Part shown: positions 7,200 to 14,305 of the stretch, one piece after another
How the letters are laid out: every line of letters starts with the position of its first letter
Position numbering within the stretch: the stretch's first letter is position 1
Source: Litorimonas sp964490745
GTDB taxonomy: Bacteria; Pseudomonadota; Alphaproteobacteria; Caulobacterales; Maricaulaceae
DNA length: 15,307 nt
Direction of reading: 5' to 3'
Assembly (NCBI GenBank): GCA_964490745.1
Contig: CAZBDT010000053.1
Location: 1-15,307 of the forward strand
Program-made: the position numbers and the translations under genes
Notes under the pieces: model-generated
Told to the model about the DNA's origin: nothing
What the model saw: only the letters and a program-made list of their open reading frames with translations
Databases searched by the model: none

Positions 7200-8156
7200 T
7201 TATAAAAACGCCCGAGCTGCCGAGCGACCGGAAAGCCAAGCCCCCTGCACACGACCGCCTAAACACCAATCGCCAGCGACAACAACACCTTCACCCATCA
7301 AGCAAGGCGTGTCTGGTGAGGTTTTGTTCGAAGCGTAGAGCCAGCGATGCAGCGCAAGATGCGGTGCCTTTTCCAGTGGCAGCCCTAATAAAGCCGATGC
7401 GGATTTTAACATGACATCCTGTACCCAGTCCCGATCTGCATCGACATGCGCGTCGGACCAACCGGCTTCAGAATGTATAACAACCGTTCCGACATCTTGC
7501 GACCGCCCGGGTTTCGCGTGATTTATAGAAATCCAATCAATCGGCAAATCTTTGACGCGCAATGTATCCCAACCCGGATTGATCGGCGCAGCAAGCCCAA
7601 CCATCAAACAAAAACAGACATGCATTTGGGCTTCACTGACGGCATTTGCCTGAACAAAACCTTCCGGCAAAATCAGAGCTGCCTGAGCGGGTGGGAGCGT
7701 CGAGATTACACCATCAAAACCATCAATCGAGGGGCCGTCTTCAAACTGGAGTGACCATGACGCTAATTTCCTGACTGACGACACGCGCTTTCCTAAATGA
7801 ACATCTAAACCTTTCGCCCAGTATTTCGGAAGGCTATTCATTCGGGGCAGTCCCACATAACGTTTCCGACCTTTATCCGCGCTTAATAGACCTGTTTTCA
7901 GGTAGAGCGCTTTGGCGTCCCAAGGCACCACTACGCCTGCGTCTATCGCTCTATTTATCTCGGTTTGAAATCCGGGGTCTTGGACTGTGAAATATTGCGC
8001 CCCATGATCAAATTCCCATTCACCCGCATATCGCGTGGACATGCGTCCGCCGACACCTCGTGATTTATCAAATAAGGTTACATCAACGCCATACCGACGT
8101 AATTCCCGCGCGGCAGACAGGCCAGCCACACCGCATCCTAAAATCGCAATCTTCAT
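7200..8156 (-). CDS. Renalase-like NAD(P)/FAD-dependent oxidoreductase
   Basis: A 318-residue flavoprotein of the amine-oxidase/renalase superfamily. The N-terminal Rossmann dinucleotide motif is GCGVAGLSAAREL (7-19), followed by the acidic strand end FDKSRGVGGRMSTR (29-42) and FDHGAQYF (49-56). A C-terminal FAD-contact block reads GDWCLGGRVQGAWLSG. This order and the short length fit bacterial renalase-like proteins better than full-size amine oxidases. Known bacterial renalases oxidise wrongly reduced dihydro-nicotinamide isomers, but the substrate here is unknown. It starts 13 nt after the small photolyase-domain gene and is therefore probably co-transcribed with it. Pairing of such an oxidoreductase with photolyase genes would fit a photo-oxidative stress role; that is inference. 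Confidence 0.82.
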   Translation of the reverse strand: MKIAILGCGVAGLSAARELRRYGVDVTLFDKSRGVGGRMSTRYAGEWEFDHGAQYFTVQDPGFQTEINRAIDAGVVVPWDAKALYLKTGLLSADKGRKRYVGLPRMNSLPKYWAKGLDVHLGKRVSSVRKLASWSLQFEDGPSIDGFDGVISTLPPAQAALILPEGFVQANAVSEAQMHVCFCLMVGLAAPINPGWDTLRVKDLPIDWISINHAKPGRSQDVGTVVIHSEAGWSDAHVDADRDWVQDVMLKSASALLGLPLEKAPHLALHRWLYASNKTSPDTPCLMGEGVVVAGDWCLGGRVQGAWLSGRSAARAFL

Positions 8157-8169
8157 GGCGCTTAACTGT

Positions 8170-8595
8170 CTACTCTAAAACGTCAGTCGAGTGTGTCAGC
8201 GCCGTTTTTTTAGCGCGATTCCAAAATCGGAAGAATCGACCCGTATCTGTATTCGCCGGTATCTGTGCGAGTTCCGATGAATCAATTGTGATAACCTCTA
8301 GCTGGTCACGCAAATCAGATATTATAGCATTAATGTAAGGGTCAGGCGTAGAAACTGTATAAACACGCCCTCCATCGGCCAGAGACTTTAAAATCTCATA
8401 GGGATCACCCGCATAGATCGGAATATCCAAATCATGCGCGCATTCATAAATAAAAACACGGCGTTTTGCGGAATATTCGCGCCTATCATGTTCATCTGTG
8501 TCCCAGATAAAGATGGCCTGCGCATCCGCTCCGGCGGCCTGCATCACTGGATGATCAAGGGTCATCGCATCTTCATGTACCCAGATTAATGTCAT
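8170..8595 (-). CDS. Stand-alone photolyase alpha/beta (antenna-type) domain protein
   Basis: A 141-residue protein that reads like a shortened photolyase N-terminal Rossmann-type domain. It has an opening strand LIWVHEDAMTLDHPVMQAA (cf. LVWFRRDLRLxDHPAL in photolyases), a second strand AIFIWDTDE (27-35), KRRVFIYECAHDL (44-56), the strand and turn IPIYAGDPYEIL (58-69, cf. VLRGDPxEVL), VYTVSTPDPYINAII (78-92), a strand near 100-105 and an end FFRFWNRAKK (121-130). The end resembles the exit of the domain in full photolyases (FTPFWRAW). Its start ATG overlaps the stop of the FAD-domain gene in an ATGA (8592-8595), so translation should be coupled. I infer that it pairs with that protein to rebuild a two-domain photolyase or to hold an antenna or other ligand. 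No catalytic residues can be assigned. Confidence 0.7.
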   Translation of the reverse strand: MTLIWVHEDAMTLDHPVMQAAGADAQAIFIWDTDEHDRREYSAKRRVFIYECAHDLDIPIYAGDPYEILKSLADGGRVYTVSTPDPYINAIISDLRDQLEVITIDSSELAQIPANTDTGRFFRFWNRAKKTALTHSTDVLE

Positions 8596-9434
8596 TTCTG
8601 TGGCTCAAGATTTGGAAAGAGCGACGCGTATAAATCCTCGTAACTTCCGGCCAACGCCCGATTTGTCTTAAACCGTGTATCAATATTCTCTCCGGAAAAT
8701 CTCTCTACATTTTCCAAGTTGAAGTAATAAGGTTTATGCGAAAACGTGCTGGCTACCCATTGCCAGGACAGATTATTTGACGCGGGATCTCCGTCTAAAA
8801 GATGGGTTAAGAACCACCGTGCTCCAGCCTGCCACTTCACGCGACGCCAATGACAAATATAACCTGCCAAATAAAGACGCACATGATTATGAATATATCC
8901 CGTCCGCAAAAGTTCTGAAATGAACTGATCGATGCAGGCTACACCCGTCTGACCAGTTTCAATATCCTCAGGCAATTCATCTGCATAATCAAAGGCCTTA
9001 AAGCCGGTTTTATAAGGCTCTATATCCCTCCAGATCTGATCCGGGTTCTGTTTGTAAAGACGTTGCCAATATTCTCGCCACGCCAGTTGCTGAATAAATT
9101 TCTGCGACGGCTTAGACGTTGCAATCTCCAGAGCTCGGTCTCGAACATCAACAATTCGCATAACGCCGTGACGGATATAAGGCGATAAGCGCGTGACAGA
9201 CCCATCCAGATGGTTTCTAGTCGCTCCATATTCCGTCGGATTTAACGCGCACAATCTCTGTGTCGCGTGCAAGCGCCCACCCCGAAAGTCAGATATATTC
9301 GTATCATTAGCCGACAGCCCGGGCGATAAATTTCTTACGCGCGCGATCACCGCTTCGCGATTAGTTGATTCTAATCGGTCTATAGCTTGGGGCGCAGATG
9401 AAGCCTGCGCGGGCATATTCAGTAAATTCACCAT
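8592..9434 (-). CDS. FAD-binding domain-only DNA photolyase (short photolyase-like)
   Basis: A 280-residue protein (292 from an alternative TTG at 9470, 274 from a later ATG at 9416) containing only the helical FAD/DNA-binding half of the photolyase/cryptochrome family. Marks are LSPYIRHG (83-90), LAWREYW (117-123), TGYIHNHVRLYLAGY (178-192), WQAGARWFL (201-209), LLDGDPASNNLSWQWVAST (212-230) and KPYYFNLENVERFSG. The acidic-Asn loop DGDPASN fits FAD contact, and W201 and W224 lie at the exact spacing of E. coli W359 and W382. The position of E. coli W306 is Phe148, and that of E. coli E274 is Gln116. It would repair UV dimers with light, or sense light. The usual N-terminal alpha/beta domain is missing here and seems to be supplied by the overlapping downstream gene. 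No start has a good ribosome site. Confidence 0.86.
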   Translation of the reverse strand: MVNLLNMPAQASSAPQAIDRLESTNREAVIARVRNLSPGLSANDTNISDFRGGRLHATQRLCALNPTEYGATRNHLDGSVTRLSPYIRHGVMRIVDVRDRALEIATSKPSQKFIQQLAWREYWQRLYKQNPDQIWRDIEPYKTGFKAFDYADELPEDIETGQTGVACIDQFISELLRTGYIHNHVRLYLAGYICHWRRVKWQAGARWFLTHLLDGDPASNNLSWQWVASTFSHKPYYFNLENVERFSGENIDTRFKTNRALAGSYEDLYASLFPNLEPQK

Positions 9435-9475
9435 AAACTGATTACGTGACAAGTCACAGATATAGGGCAAAAATA

Positions 9476-9518
9476 GAATAGTTTTTCGCGCACGAAATGT
9501 TTTACGAAAAAACTATTC
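9476..9518. repeat. Inverted repeat upstream of the photolyase operon
   Basis: GAATAGTTTTTCG (9476-9488) is mirrored by CGAAAAAACTATTC (9505-9518), differing only by one extra base in the A-run, with a 16-nt spacer. Inside it TTTCG-CGCA-CGAAA (9484-9497) can form a smaller alternative hairpin. It sits 42-85 bp before the photolyase ATG, overlapping where its promoter should be, so an operator is as likely as an RNA hairpin. Confidence 0.55.
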
Positions 9519-9546
9519 GTTTGCATAACTTTTTTACTGGCAAACG
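9518..9546. repeat. CGTTTGC/GCAAACG inverted repeat in the divergent spacer
   Basis: A perfect 7-bp inverted repeat, CGTTTGC (9518-9524) and GCAAACG (9540-9546), encloses a 15-nt T-rich spacer. It starts on the last base of the previous inverted repeat. It may be a half-site pair for a regulator of one of the two divergent operons, or chance. Confidence 0.35.
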
Positions 9547-9582
9547 CAGCCTTTGCGCTTTATTGGACCGCTGAAATTGCTT

Positions 9583-9607
9583 TCAGGCTAGCCTGACAGC
9601 GCTGTCA
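9583..9607. promoter_or_regulatory. Twin fused 14-bp palindromes upstream of gap (probable operators)
   Basis: TCAGGCTAGCCTGA (9583-9596) and TGACAGCGCTGTCA (9594-9607) are both perfect palindromes and share the three bases TGA. The second has the central CG and TG...CA ends typical of LacI-family operators. A LacI-type central-carbon regulator (CceR-like) is known in alphaproteobacteria, so control of gap by a sugar-responsive repressor is plausible. The pair ends 59 bp before the gap ATG. No regulator gene is adjacent. Confidence 0.65.
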
Positions 9608-9666
9608 CCTAAATCTTGTTTCGAAGATATATTTTTCGGAAGACAAACAAACAGGACATGAAAGAC

Positions 9667-10677
9667 ATGACGACACGACTCGCTATCAACGGATTTGGAC
9701 GCATTGGACGGAATGTCTTACGCGCATTAATTGAGCAAGGTCGTGACGATCTTGAAATTGTTGCTATTAATGATCTGTCCTCAACAGAGAACTTAGCCCA
9801 TCTTTTGAAATACGACTCTGTCCATGGTCGTTACCCGGGTAAGATCACTTTTACTGAGAATACGCTTAATCTCGGCGGCGCAGATATTGAAGTGACATCT
9901 ATTCGAAATCTGGAAGATCAAAATTGGGCTGATAATAATGTCGATATTGTTCTGGAATGTACCGGAATTTTCACAGCCCGCGACGCAGCCGCAAAGCATT
10001 TAGCCGCTGGTGCCAAGCGTGTCCTAATCTCAGCGCCCGGCGCAAATGCAGATAAGACAATTGTATATGGCGTTAATGATGGTGAGCTGACAGCCGAAGA
10101 TATCGTCGTCTCTAACGGGTCTTGTACGACAAATGCCCTCGCCCCTGTTGCGAAGGTTCTTCACGAAACAGTCGGTATTGAAACAGGCTTTATGACAACC
10201 GTTCATGCCTATACTGGCGACCAGCCAACACTGGATGCGGTTCACCGTAAAGACTTTAACCGTGGTCGTGCAGCGGCACTGTCCATGATCCCAACATCAA
10301 CAGGTGCGGCCAAAGCCATCGGTCTTGTAATGCCTGAACTCGCCGGAAAACTTGACGGAAAAGCTATTCGCGTGCCAACACCAAATGTCTCTGTCGTTGA
10401 TCTGGTAATCAATAGCGAGAAAGCCGCAGACGTAGAAGCCATAAACGCTGCTTTCATAAAAGCCGCAAACGGCCCGCTGAAAGGAGTCTTACAGGTCGTT
10501 GAAGACAAAACAGTCTCAATCGACTTTAATCATGATCCGCACTCGTCTTCTTTGGTCTTGGAAGAAACAGTCGTCATGGGAGAAAATATGGTTCGTATTT
10601 TGTCTTGGTATGATAATGAATGGGGATTCTCAAACCGCATGCTGGATACTGCTGCGGCCATGGCGAAATTTCTCTAG
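9667..10677 (+). CDS. gap: Glyceraldehyde-3-phosphate dehydrogenase, type I
   Basis: A 336-residue GAPDH converting glyceraldehyde-3-phosphate, phosphate and NAD+ to 1,3-bisphosphoglycerate in glycolysis and, in reverse, gluconeogenesis. The NAD-binding start is INGFGRIGRN (7-16). Asp36 after the second strand (IVAINDL) points to NAD rather than NADP. The active-site loop is SNGSCTTNALAP (149-160) with catalytic Cys153, and the partner His180 lies in TTVHAYTGDQ. The start ATG at 9667 gives MTTRLAINGFG, the usual family N-terminus, with AGGA about 10 nt upstream; the ATG at 9658 would sit almost on that site, and the TTG at 9616 is too far out. It is led by the twin palindromes and followed after 21 bp by a PEP carboxylase-like gene, not by pgk as is common. 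Confidence 0.96.
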   Translation: MTTRLAINGFGRIGRNVLRALIEQGRDDLEIVAINDLSSTENLAHLLKYDSVHGRYPGKITFTENTLNLGGADIEVTSIRNLEDQNWADNNVDIVLECTGIFTARDAAAKHLAAGAKRVLISAPGANADKTIVYGVNDGELTAEDIVVSNGSCTTNALAPVAKVLHETVGIETGFMTTVHAYTGDQPTLDAVHRKDFNRGRAAALSMIPTSTGAAKAIGLVMPELAGKLDGKAIRVPTPNVSVVDLVINSEKAADVEAINAAFIKAANGPLKGVLQVVEDKTVSIDFNHDPHSSSLVLEETVVMGENMVRILSWYDNEWGFSNRMLDTAAAMAKFL

Positions 10678-10698
10678 GAGGCGAAGCCAATTAAAAGC

Positions 10699-13524
10699 AT
10701 GTCAACGCAAGAGCTGCAAAAAAAGCTCGAAACGCTCTTAGCTAAGCATAAGGACGCGGTTGCATCTGACCCGCAAGCTAATCCTGTTAAATTGCTGGCA
10801 TATGATATTTCGAAAGCTGTCGAGGATCGTAGTATAGCGTTTCGCGACATTGAAGCGCTCGTTAAAACCCTGTCTGACCAGGGTGCGATTGATCGTGCAC
10901 AGCGTTTGCGAAGGCGCGCTGGCGTAGACCGCCTTGAAACGCTGAAAGCTGAAATCGAAAAGGTTGCAACGCAATACGCTGCCAATGGCTTTGAGGCCTT
11001 TAAGCGCTGGGCGGAAACGCCCGGACAAGGTATTGTCTTGACCGCACATCCAACCTTTTCGCTCTCACGCGATATTCGGAATACATTGGGTGACATCGCC
11101 TCTGCAGATGACACCGAAATTGGCGGGCTGACGGATCGTCTTAAGACACATCCCTACCTGCCGAAACGGGCTCCGACTTTGATCGAGGAGCATGAAGATA
11201 CCCAAGCCACATTAAACCGCATTCAGGATGCTTTAGGTAAACTCAATGCTGTTGTGCTGGACGTCGCGGCAAAACATTTCCCGAAAGAGTGGACAACTCT
11301 AACACCGCATCTGGCAGACGCTTATAGCTGGGTGGGTTATGACATCGATGGTCGGACAGACATTTCTTGGGGTGACGCTTTAAGACTGCGCCTTTCCGAG
11401 AAACGCGATCAACTCTCACGTTATGCTAAAGAGGCAGCGCGCATAGCTGGTACAGGCGGTTTTAAATCCAAAGCAGAAGATGCAGTTGATCATCTTTCAG
11501 ACCGTATAAAAGACGGACTTGCCTCCGCTGAAAGAGATTTGACGCTCTTTGAAAAAGACCTGGATAATCCTGACAATCTCGTAGCCGCCGCGAATAATTT
11601 GACGCGGCACTCCCCTCGGCGCTTTATTGAACTTAGTTCTCTCCTACCGGATATAGCAACTGCAATTGCGGGGGCTCCGAATGCTGAAACACAGCGCGAC
11701 CTTGTTTGTTTACGGGCTCAAATGAAAGCCTTTGGCCTTGGCACCGCTCGTATTCATTTCCGATTGAATGCACGCCATGTCATATCCGGTGTGAAAGGAA
11801 TTTTTGGCTTTTCAGAAACGGACTCTGACACGAGGACTGTCCTGAACCGCGCAACAAAGCTAACGAAATCTGTCAAAGCGCAACCTGTGAATTTCGCATC
11901 GCTGGCTTTGGAAAAATCTACGGCGCATGAGAAAATGATCCTGATTGCACAGATTCAAAAATATATTGATGCATCAGTTCCAATTCGGTTGCTGATTGCC
12001 GAAACCGAGGACGCTCTCATTCCTCTATCAGTTCTCTATCTTGCCCGCCGTTACGGTGTGGCGGATATGTTGGATATTTCTCCACTCTTTGAGACCGCCG
12101 ATGCACTCAATAATGGCGGACGTATCATTGGCAAGATGCTGGAAAACCCTATCTACCGTGAATATGTCGAGGAGCGTGGTCTCTTTGCGATACAAACCGG
12201 ATTCTCAGATGCGGGTCGCTTTATGGGACAAATCCCGGCAACGCTCGCGATCGAGAGACTACAATCTCATTTTGCGCGCGAAATGAAACGCCACAACATG
12301 GCAGATGTCACAGCACTTGTGTTTAATACACATGGTGAAGGTCTCGGGCGTGGAGGGCATCCCGGAACGATTAAAGAACGTCTTGATTATGCGATGAGCC
12401 CATGGGCCATTTCACAATTCGAACGTCGCGATATCCACCTTTGCCATGAAACCAGCTTCCAAGGCGGCGACGGCTATCTCTGGTTCCAAACGCCAGAACT
12501 TGCAGATGCGACAGTCTTCTCATTAATTGGCGGCCGGAATTCTGACCGGAGTGAGGCGACAAATGACCCCTTCTACACAGAGAAAGACTTTTCTTGGGAC
12601 GTCTACCGGACAATCGGGTCTGAGCAAGACGCACTCTATTCTGATCCAAACTATGTCGGCCTCTTAGGTGGACTTGGCCAAAACATGTTGATCCCAACAG
12701 GATCACGCGCGGTTAAACGAGCTAAGTCAGGCTCTGGCGCAGATATGTTTAACCCGCGACTTTTGCGCGCCATTCCCCATAATGCGATTTTGCAGCAATT
12801 CGGAACACCTGCCAATATTGTTTACGGCATGGGTCGCGCGGGTCGTATTGACCGTGAAAAGTTTGAAACGCTTTACAACAACTCTGCGCGGGCAAAATCC
12901 ATCTTCGATTTGGTCATTACCTCCATGGGTCGAACCAATTTGTCGATTCTGACAGGCTATGGCCGCTTATTTGATCCGGGATTCTGGATCAGTAGAGCCC
13001 TATCCGGTGCGGAACCTATTCTTGCAAACCGGTCCCTTGTCGTAGCAGAAACATTAGAGACATCGCCTTGGCGTTCTCAAATCATGGATTTGGCCAATCG
13101 CCTACGTTTAGATCAGTATGACAGCCTCAAAGTCCTCGGGCAGTGTAATGAAAAAGCCGATTTCACACCGAATGACACACTGATTATACTACACGCCTTA
13201 CGCTTAGCTGTCATCATGAAGATGATGATAAAGATGGCTGAATTACCTGTCATTTCTGATGAGGCAACGTCCAGGCTCTCTGCATTACAACGCATGCAAA
13301 CTTTCCAGATTGACGACATTCTGCGAGATCTGCGTGAAAGATATCCAGCGAAAACGGCACCCTTAGAATGGACCGATGCGCTGTCTGAAAAAACAGACAT
13401 ACCCGTCAGCTCTGGCGGTTATGCCCATATTGCGGACCATGTGATAAAGCCGTTAGACCGCGCCAAAGATTTGGTCCGTCAAATTACGATTGCGGTCACA
13501 CATCACTATGATGCCTTTGGATAG
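10699..13524 (+). CDS. Divergent phosphoenolpyruvate carboxylase-like protein
   Basis: A 941-residue protein with the overall PEP carboxylase plan but altered catalytic loops. Canonical enzymes add bicarbonate to PEP to give oxaloacetate. Recognisable stretches are VLTAHPTF (113-120; the family has VLTAHPTE with a catalytic His, here His117), GYDIDGRTD (213-221; family GGDRDGNP), FGLGTARIHFRLNARH (345-360; family YGLxLxxLDIRQES), SPLFETADALNNGG (461-474), GFSDAGRFMG (501-510; family GYSDSxKDxG, with Arg507 for the lysine) and THGEGLGRGG (544-553; family HGRGGxxGRGG, two residues shorter). Function as a true PEP carboxylase is therefore uncertain. AGGAGG overlaps the gap stop but lies 17 nt from the ATG, an unusually long gap. 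Co-transcription with gap links it to lower glycolysis. It converges with the sigma factor gene. Confidence 0.8.
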   Translation: MSTQELQKKLETLLAKHKDAVASDPQANPVKLLAYDISKAVEDRSIAFRDIEALVKTLSDQGAIDRAQRLRRRAGVDRLETLKAEIEKVATQYAANGFEAFKRWAETPGQGIVLTAHPTFSLSRDIRNTLGDIASADDTEIGGLTDRLKTHPYLPKRAPTLIEEHEDTQATLNRIQDALGKLNAVVLDVAAKHFPKEWTTLTPHLADAYSWVGYDIDGRTDISWGDALRLRLSEKRDQLSRYAKEAARIAGTGGFKSKAEDAVDHLSDRIKDGLASAERDLTLFEKDLDNPDNLVAAANNLTRHSPRRFIELSSLLPDIATAIAGAPNAETQRDLVCLRAQMKAFGLGTARIHFRLNARHVISGVKGIFGFSETDSDTRTVLNRATKLTKSVKAQPVNFASLALEKSTAHEKMILIAQIQKYIDASVPIRLLIAETEDALIPLSVLYLARRYGVADMLDISPLFETADALNNGGRIIGKMLENPIYREYVEERGLFAIQTGFSDAGRFMGQIPATLAIERLQSHFAREMKRHNMADVTALVFNTHGEGLGRGGHPGTIKERLDYAMSPWAISQFERRDIHLCHETSFQGGDGYLWFQTPELADATVFSLIGGRNSDRSEATNDPFYTEKDFSWDVYRTIGSEQDALYSDPNYVGLLGGLGQNMLIPTGSRAVKRAKSGSGADMFNPRLLRAIPHNAILQQFGTPANIVYGMGRAGRIDREKFETLYNNSARAKSIFDLVITSMGRTNLSILTGYGRLFDPGFWISRALSGAEPILANRSLVVAETLETSPWRSQIMDLANRLRLDQYDSLKVLGQCNEKADFTPNDTLIILHALRLAVIMKMMIKMAELPVISDEATSRLSALQRMQTFQIDDILRDLRERYPAKTAPLEWTDALSEKTDIPVSSGGYAHIADHVIKPLDRAKDLVRQITIAVTHHYDAFG

Positions 13525-13534
13525 ATAAAATCAG

Positions 13535-13572
13535 GGCGCGTTAATTATAGAAACTTATCTTGTTGACGCGCC
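13535..13572. terminator. Possible bidirectional stem-loop between convergent genes
   Basis: GGCGCGTTAA (13535-13544) and TTGACGCGCC (13563-13572) form a 10-bp stem with one mismatch and an 18-nt loop. It overlaps the last codons and stop of the sigma factor gene and starts 11 bp after the PEP carboxylase-like stop. There is no clear T-tract on either side, so a terminator role is only likely by position. Confidence 0.4.
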
Positions 13573-14168
13573 AAATTAGCCTTTAAGGCATTAATGGCAG
13601 ATCGTATTCGGGTTTTTACGGTCCCTAGCGGCAGACCCGTTTCCGCGCTAATCTGCTTGTGGGTTTTAAATTCGAGAAACGCCATCTGAATGGCCATTTG
13701 TTGAGCTTCGGTCAAACGCCCAATATGTTCGTGGAGTATTTCGGTACTTTGTTGTGACATATATCCCAACTCAGCGGATGGGACTTCGTCATCTGCGATC
13801 ACTTTCATCAAATCCGGGTCGCGCACATCCATACGGCCATGTTTGCGCTGATGATCAATCCAGCGATTTCGTGTCAGCCGATATACCCATGTGGCAAAAC
13901 TTGCTTTTTTAGCATCAAATAATTCAGCCCGAGTCCAGACTTTAATCATGACATCTTGAACGATGTCTTCAGCTGTTCCCTCACCAACACCGCGCGCCAT
14001 AAGCCAACCTTTTAGCTTTGGTCTGTAGATCTCGAATAGATCAGATAACGCCTTAGCATCTTTTTCGCTTTTGATGGATTCCATCCATGACGCATCACGT
14101 TTGGCTGCACTAATTGACTTAGTTGACGGTGCAAAACCGTTGGCGCGTTTCCCGTGTATTTTAGTCAT
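13545..14168 (-). CDS. ECF-type sigma-70 family RNA polymerase sigma factor
   Basis: A 207-residue extracytoplasmic-function sigma factor that would direct RNA polymerase to stress promoters. Region 2 spans about 41-111 (LSDLFEIYRPKLKGWLMARG, AEDIVQDVMIKVW, FATWVYRLTRNRWIDHQRK), and region 4 about 150-198 (LTEAQQMAIQMAFLEFKTHK, then GLPLGTVKTRIRSAINALK with the DNA-recognition helix). Regions 1.1 and 3 are absent, as in the ECF group. The wording KLKGWLMARG and DVRDPDL is close to the alphaproteobacterial RpoE/ChrR group, which answers singlet oxygen, but there is no ChrR-type anti-sigma gene beside it. The start ATG has GAGAGGG about 3 nt upstream. A basic N-terminal extension of about 35 residues precedes region 2. 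I saw no TGATCC-type -35 element upstream that would suggest autoregulation. Confidence 0.9.
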   Translation of the reverse strand: MTKIHGKRANGFAPSTKSISAAKRDASWMESIKSEKDAKALSDLFEIYRPKLKGWLMARGVGEGTAEDIVQDVMIKVWTRAELFDAKKASFATWVYRLTRNRWIDHQRKHGRMDVRDPDLMKVIADDEVPSAELGYMSQQSTEILHEHIGRLTEAQQMAIQMAFLEFKTHKQISAETGLPLGTVKTRIRSAINALKANLARQQDKFL

Positions 14169-14267
14169 GGCCCTCTCCCTTGTCTGGCGAGGCGTTCAGA
14201 GTACCATAGGATAGACTATTCCTAATGTCATGGGCCAATAGCAAGATTATGATAGTTTATAAATCTT

Positions 14268-14293
14268 CGTATTCGTAAATAGCCGAGAATACG
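14268..14293. repeat. Inverted repeat downstream of the secreted protein gene
   Basis: CGTATTC (14268-14274) and GAATACG (14287-14293) are a perfect 7-bp inverted pair around a 12-nt spacer. It starts 13 bp beyond the stop of the secreted protein gene on that gene's strand. It could be a weak terminator or a site ahead of the sigma factor gene, about 100 bp upstream of its ATG. No T-tract follows directly. Confidence 0.35.
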
Positions 14294-14305
14294 CCACCGT
14301 GACAC

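Noticed and set aside
9616..9666. Longer gap start at a TTG giving 17 extra residues
   Set aside because: The family begins at the MTxRxAINGFG point, and the upstream part has no ribosome site and looks like a leader.
13535..13572. Attachment site or integration scar from the GGCGCGT inverted repeat
   Set aside because: No integrase, tRNA or matching second copy is present. A stem-loop between convergent genes explains it better.
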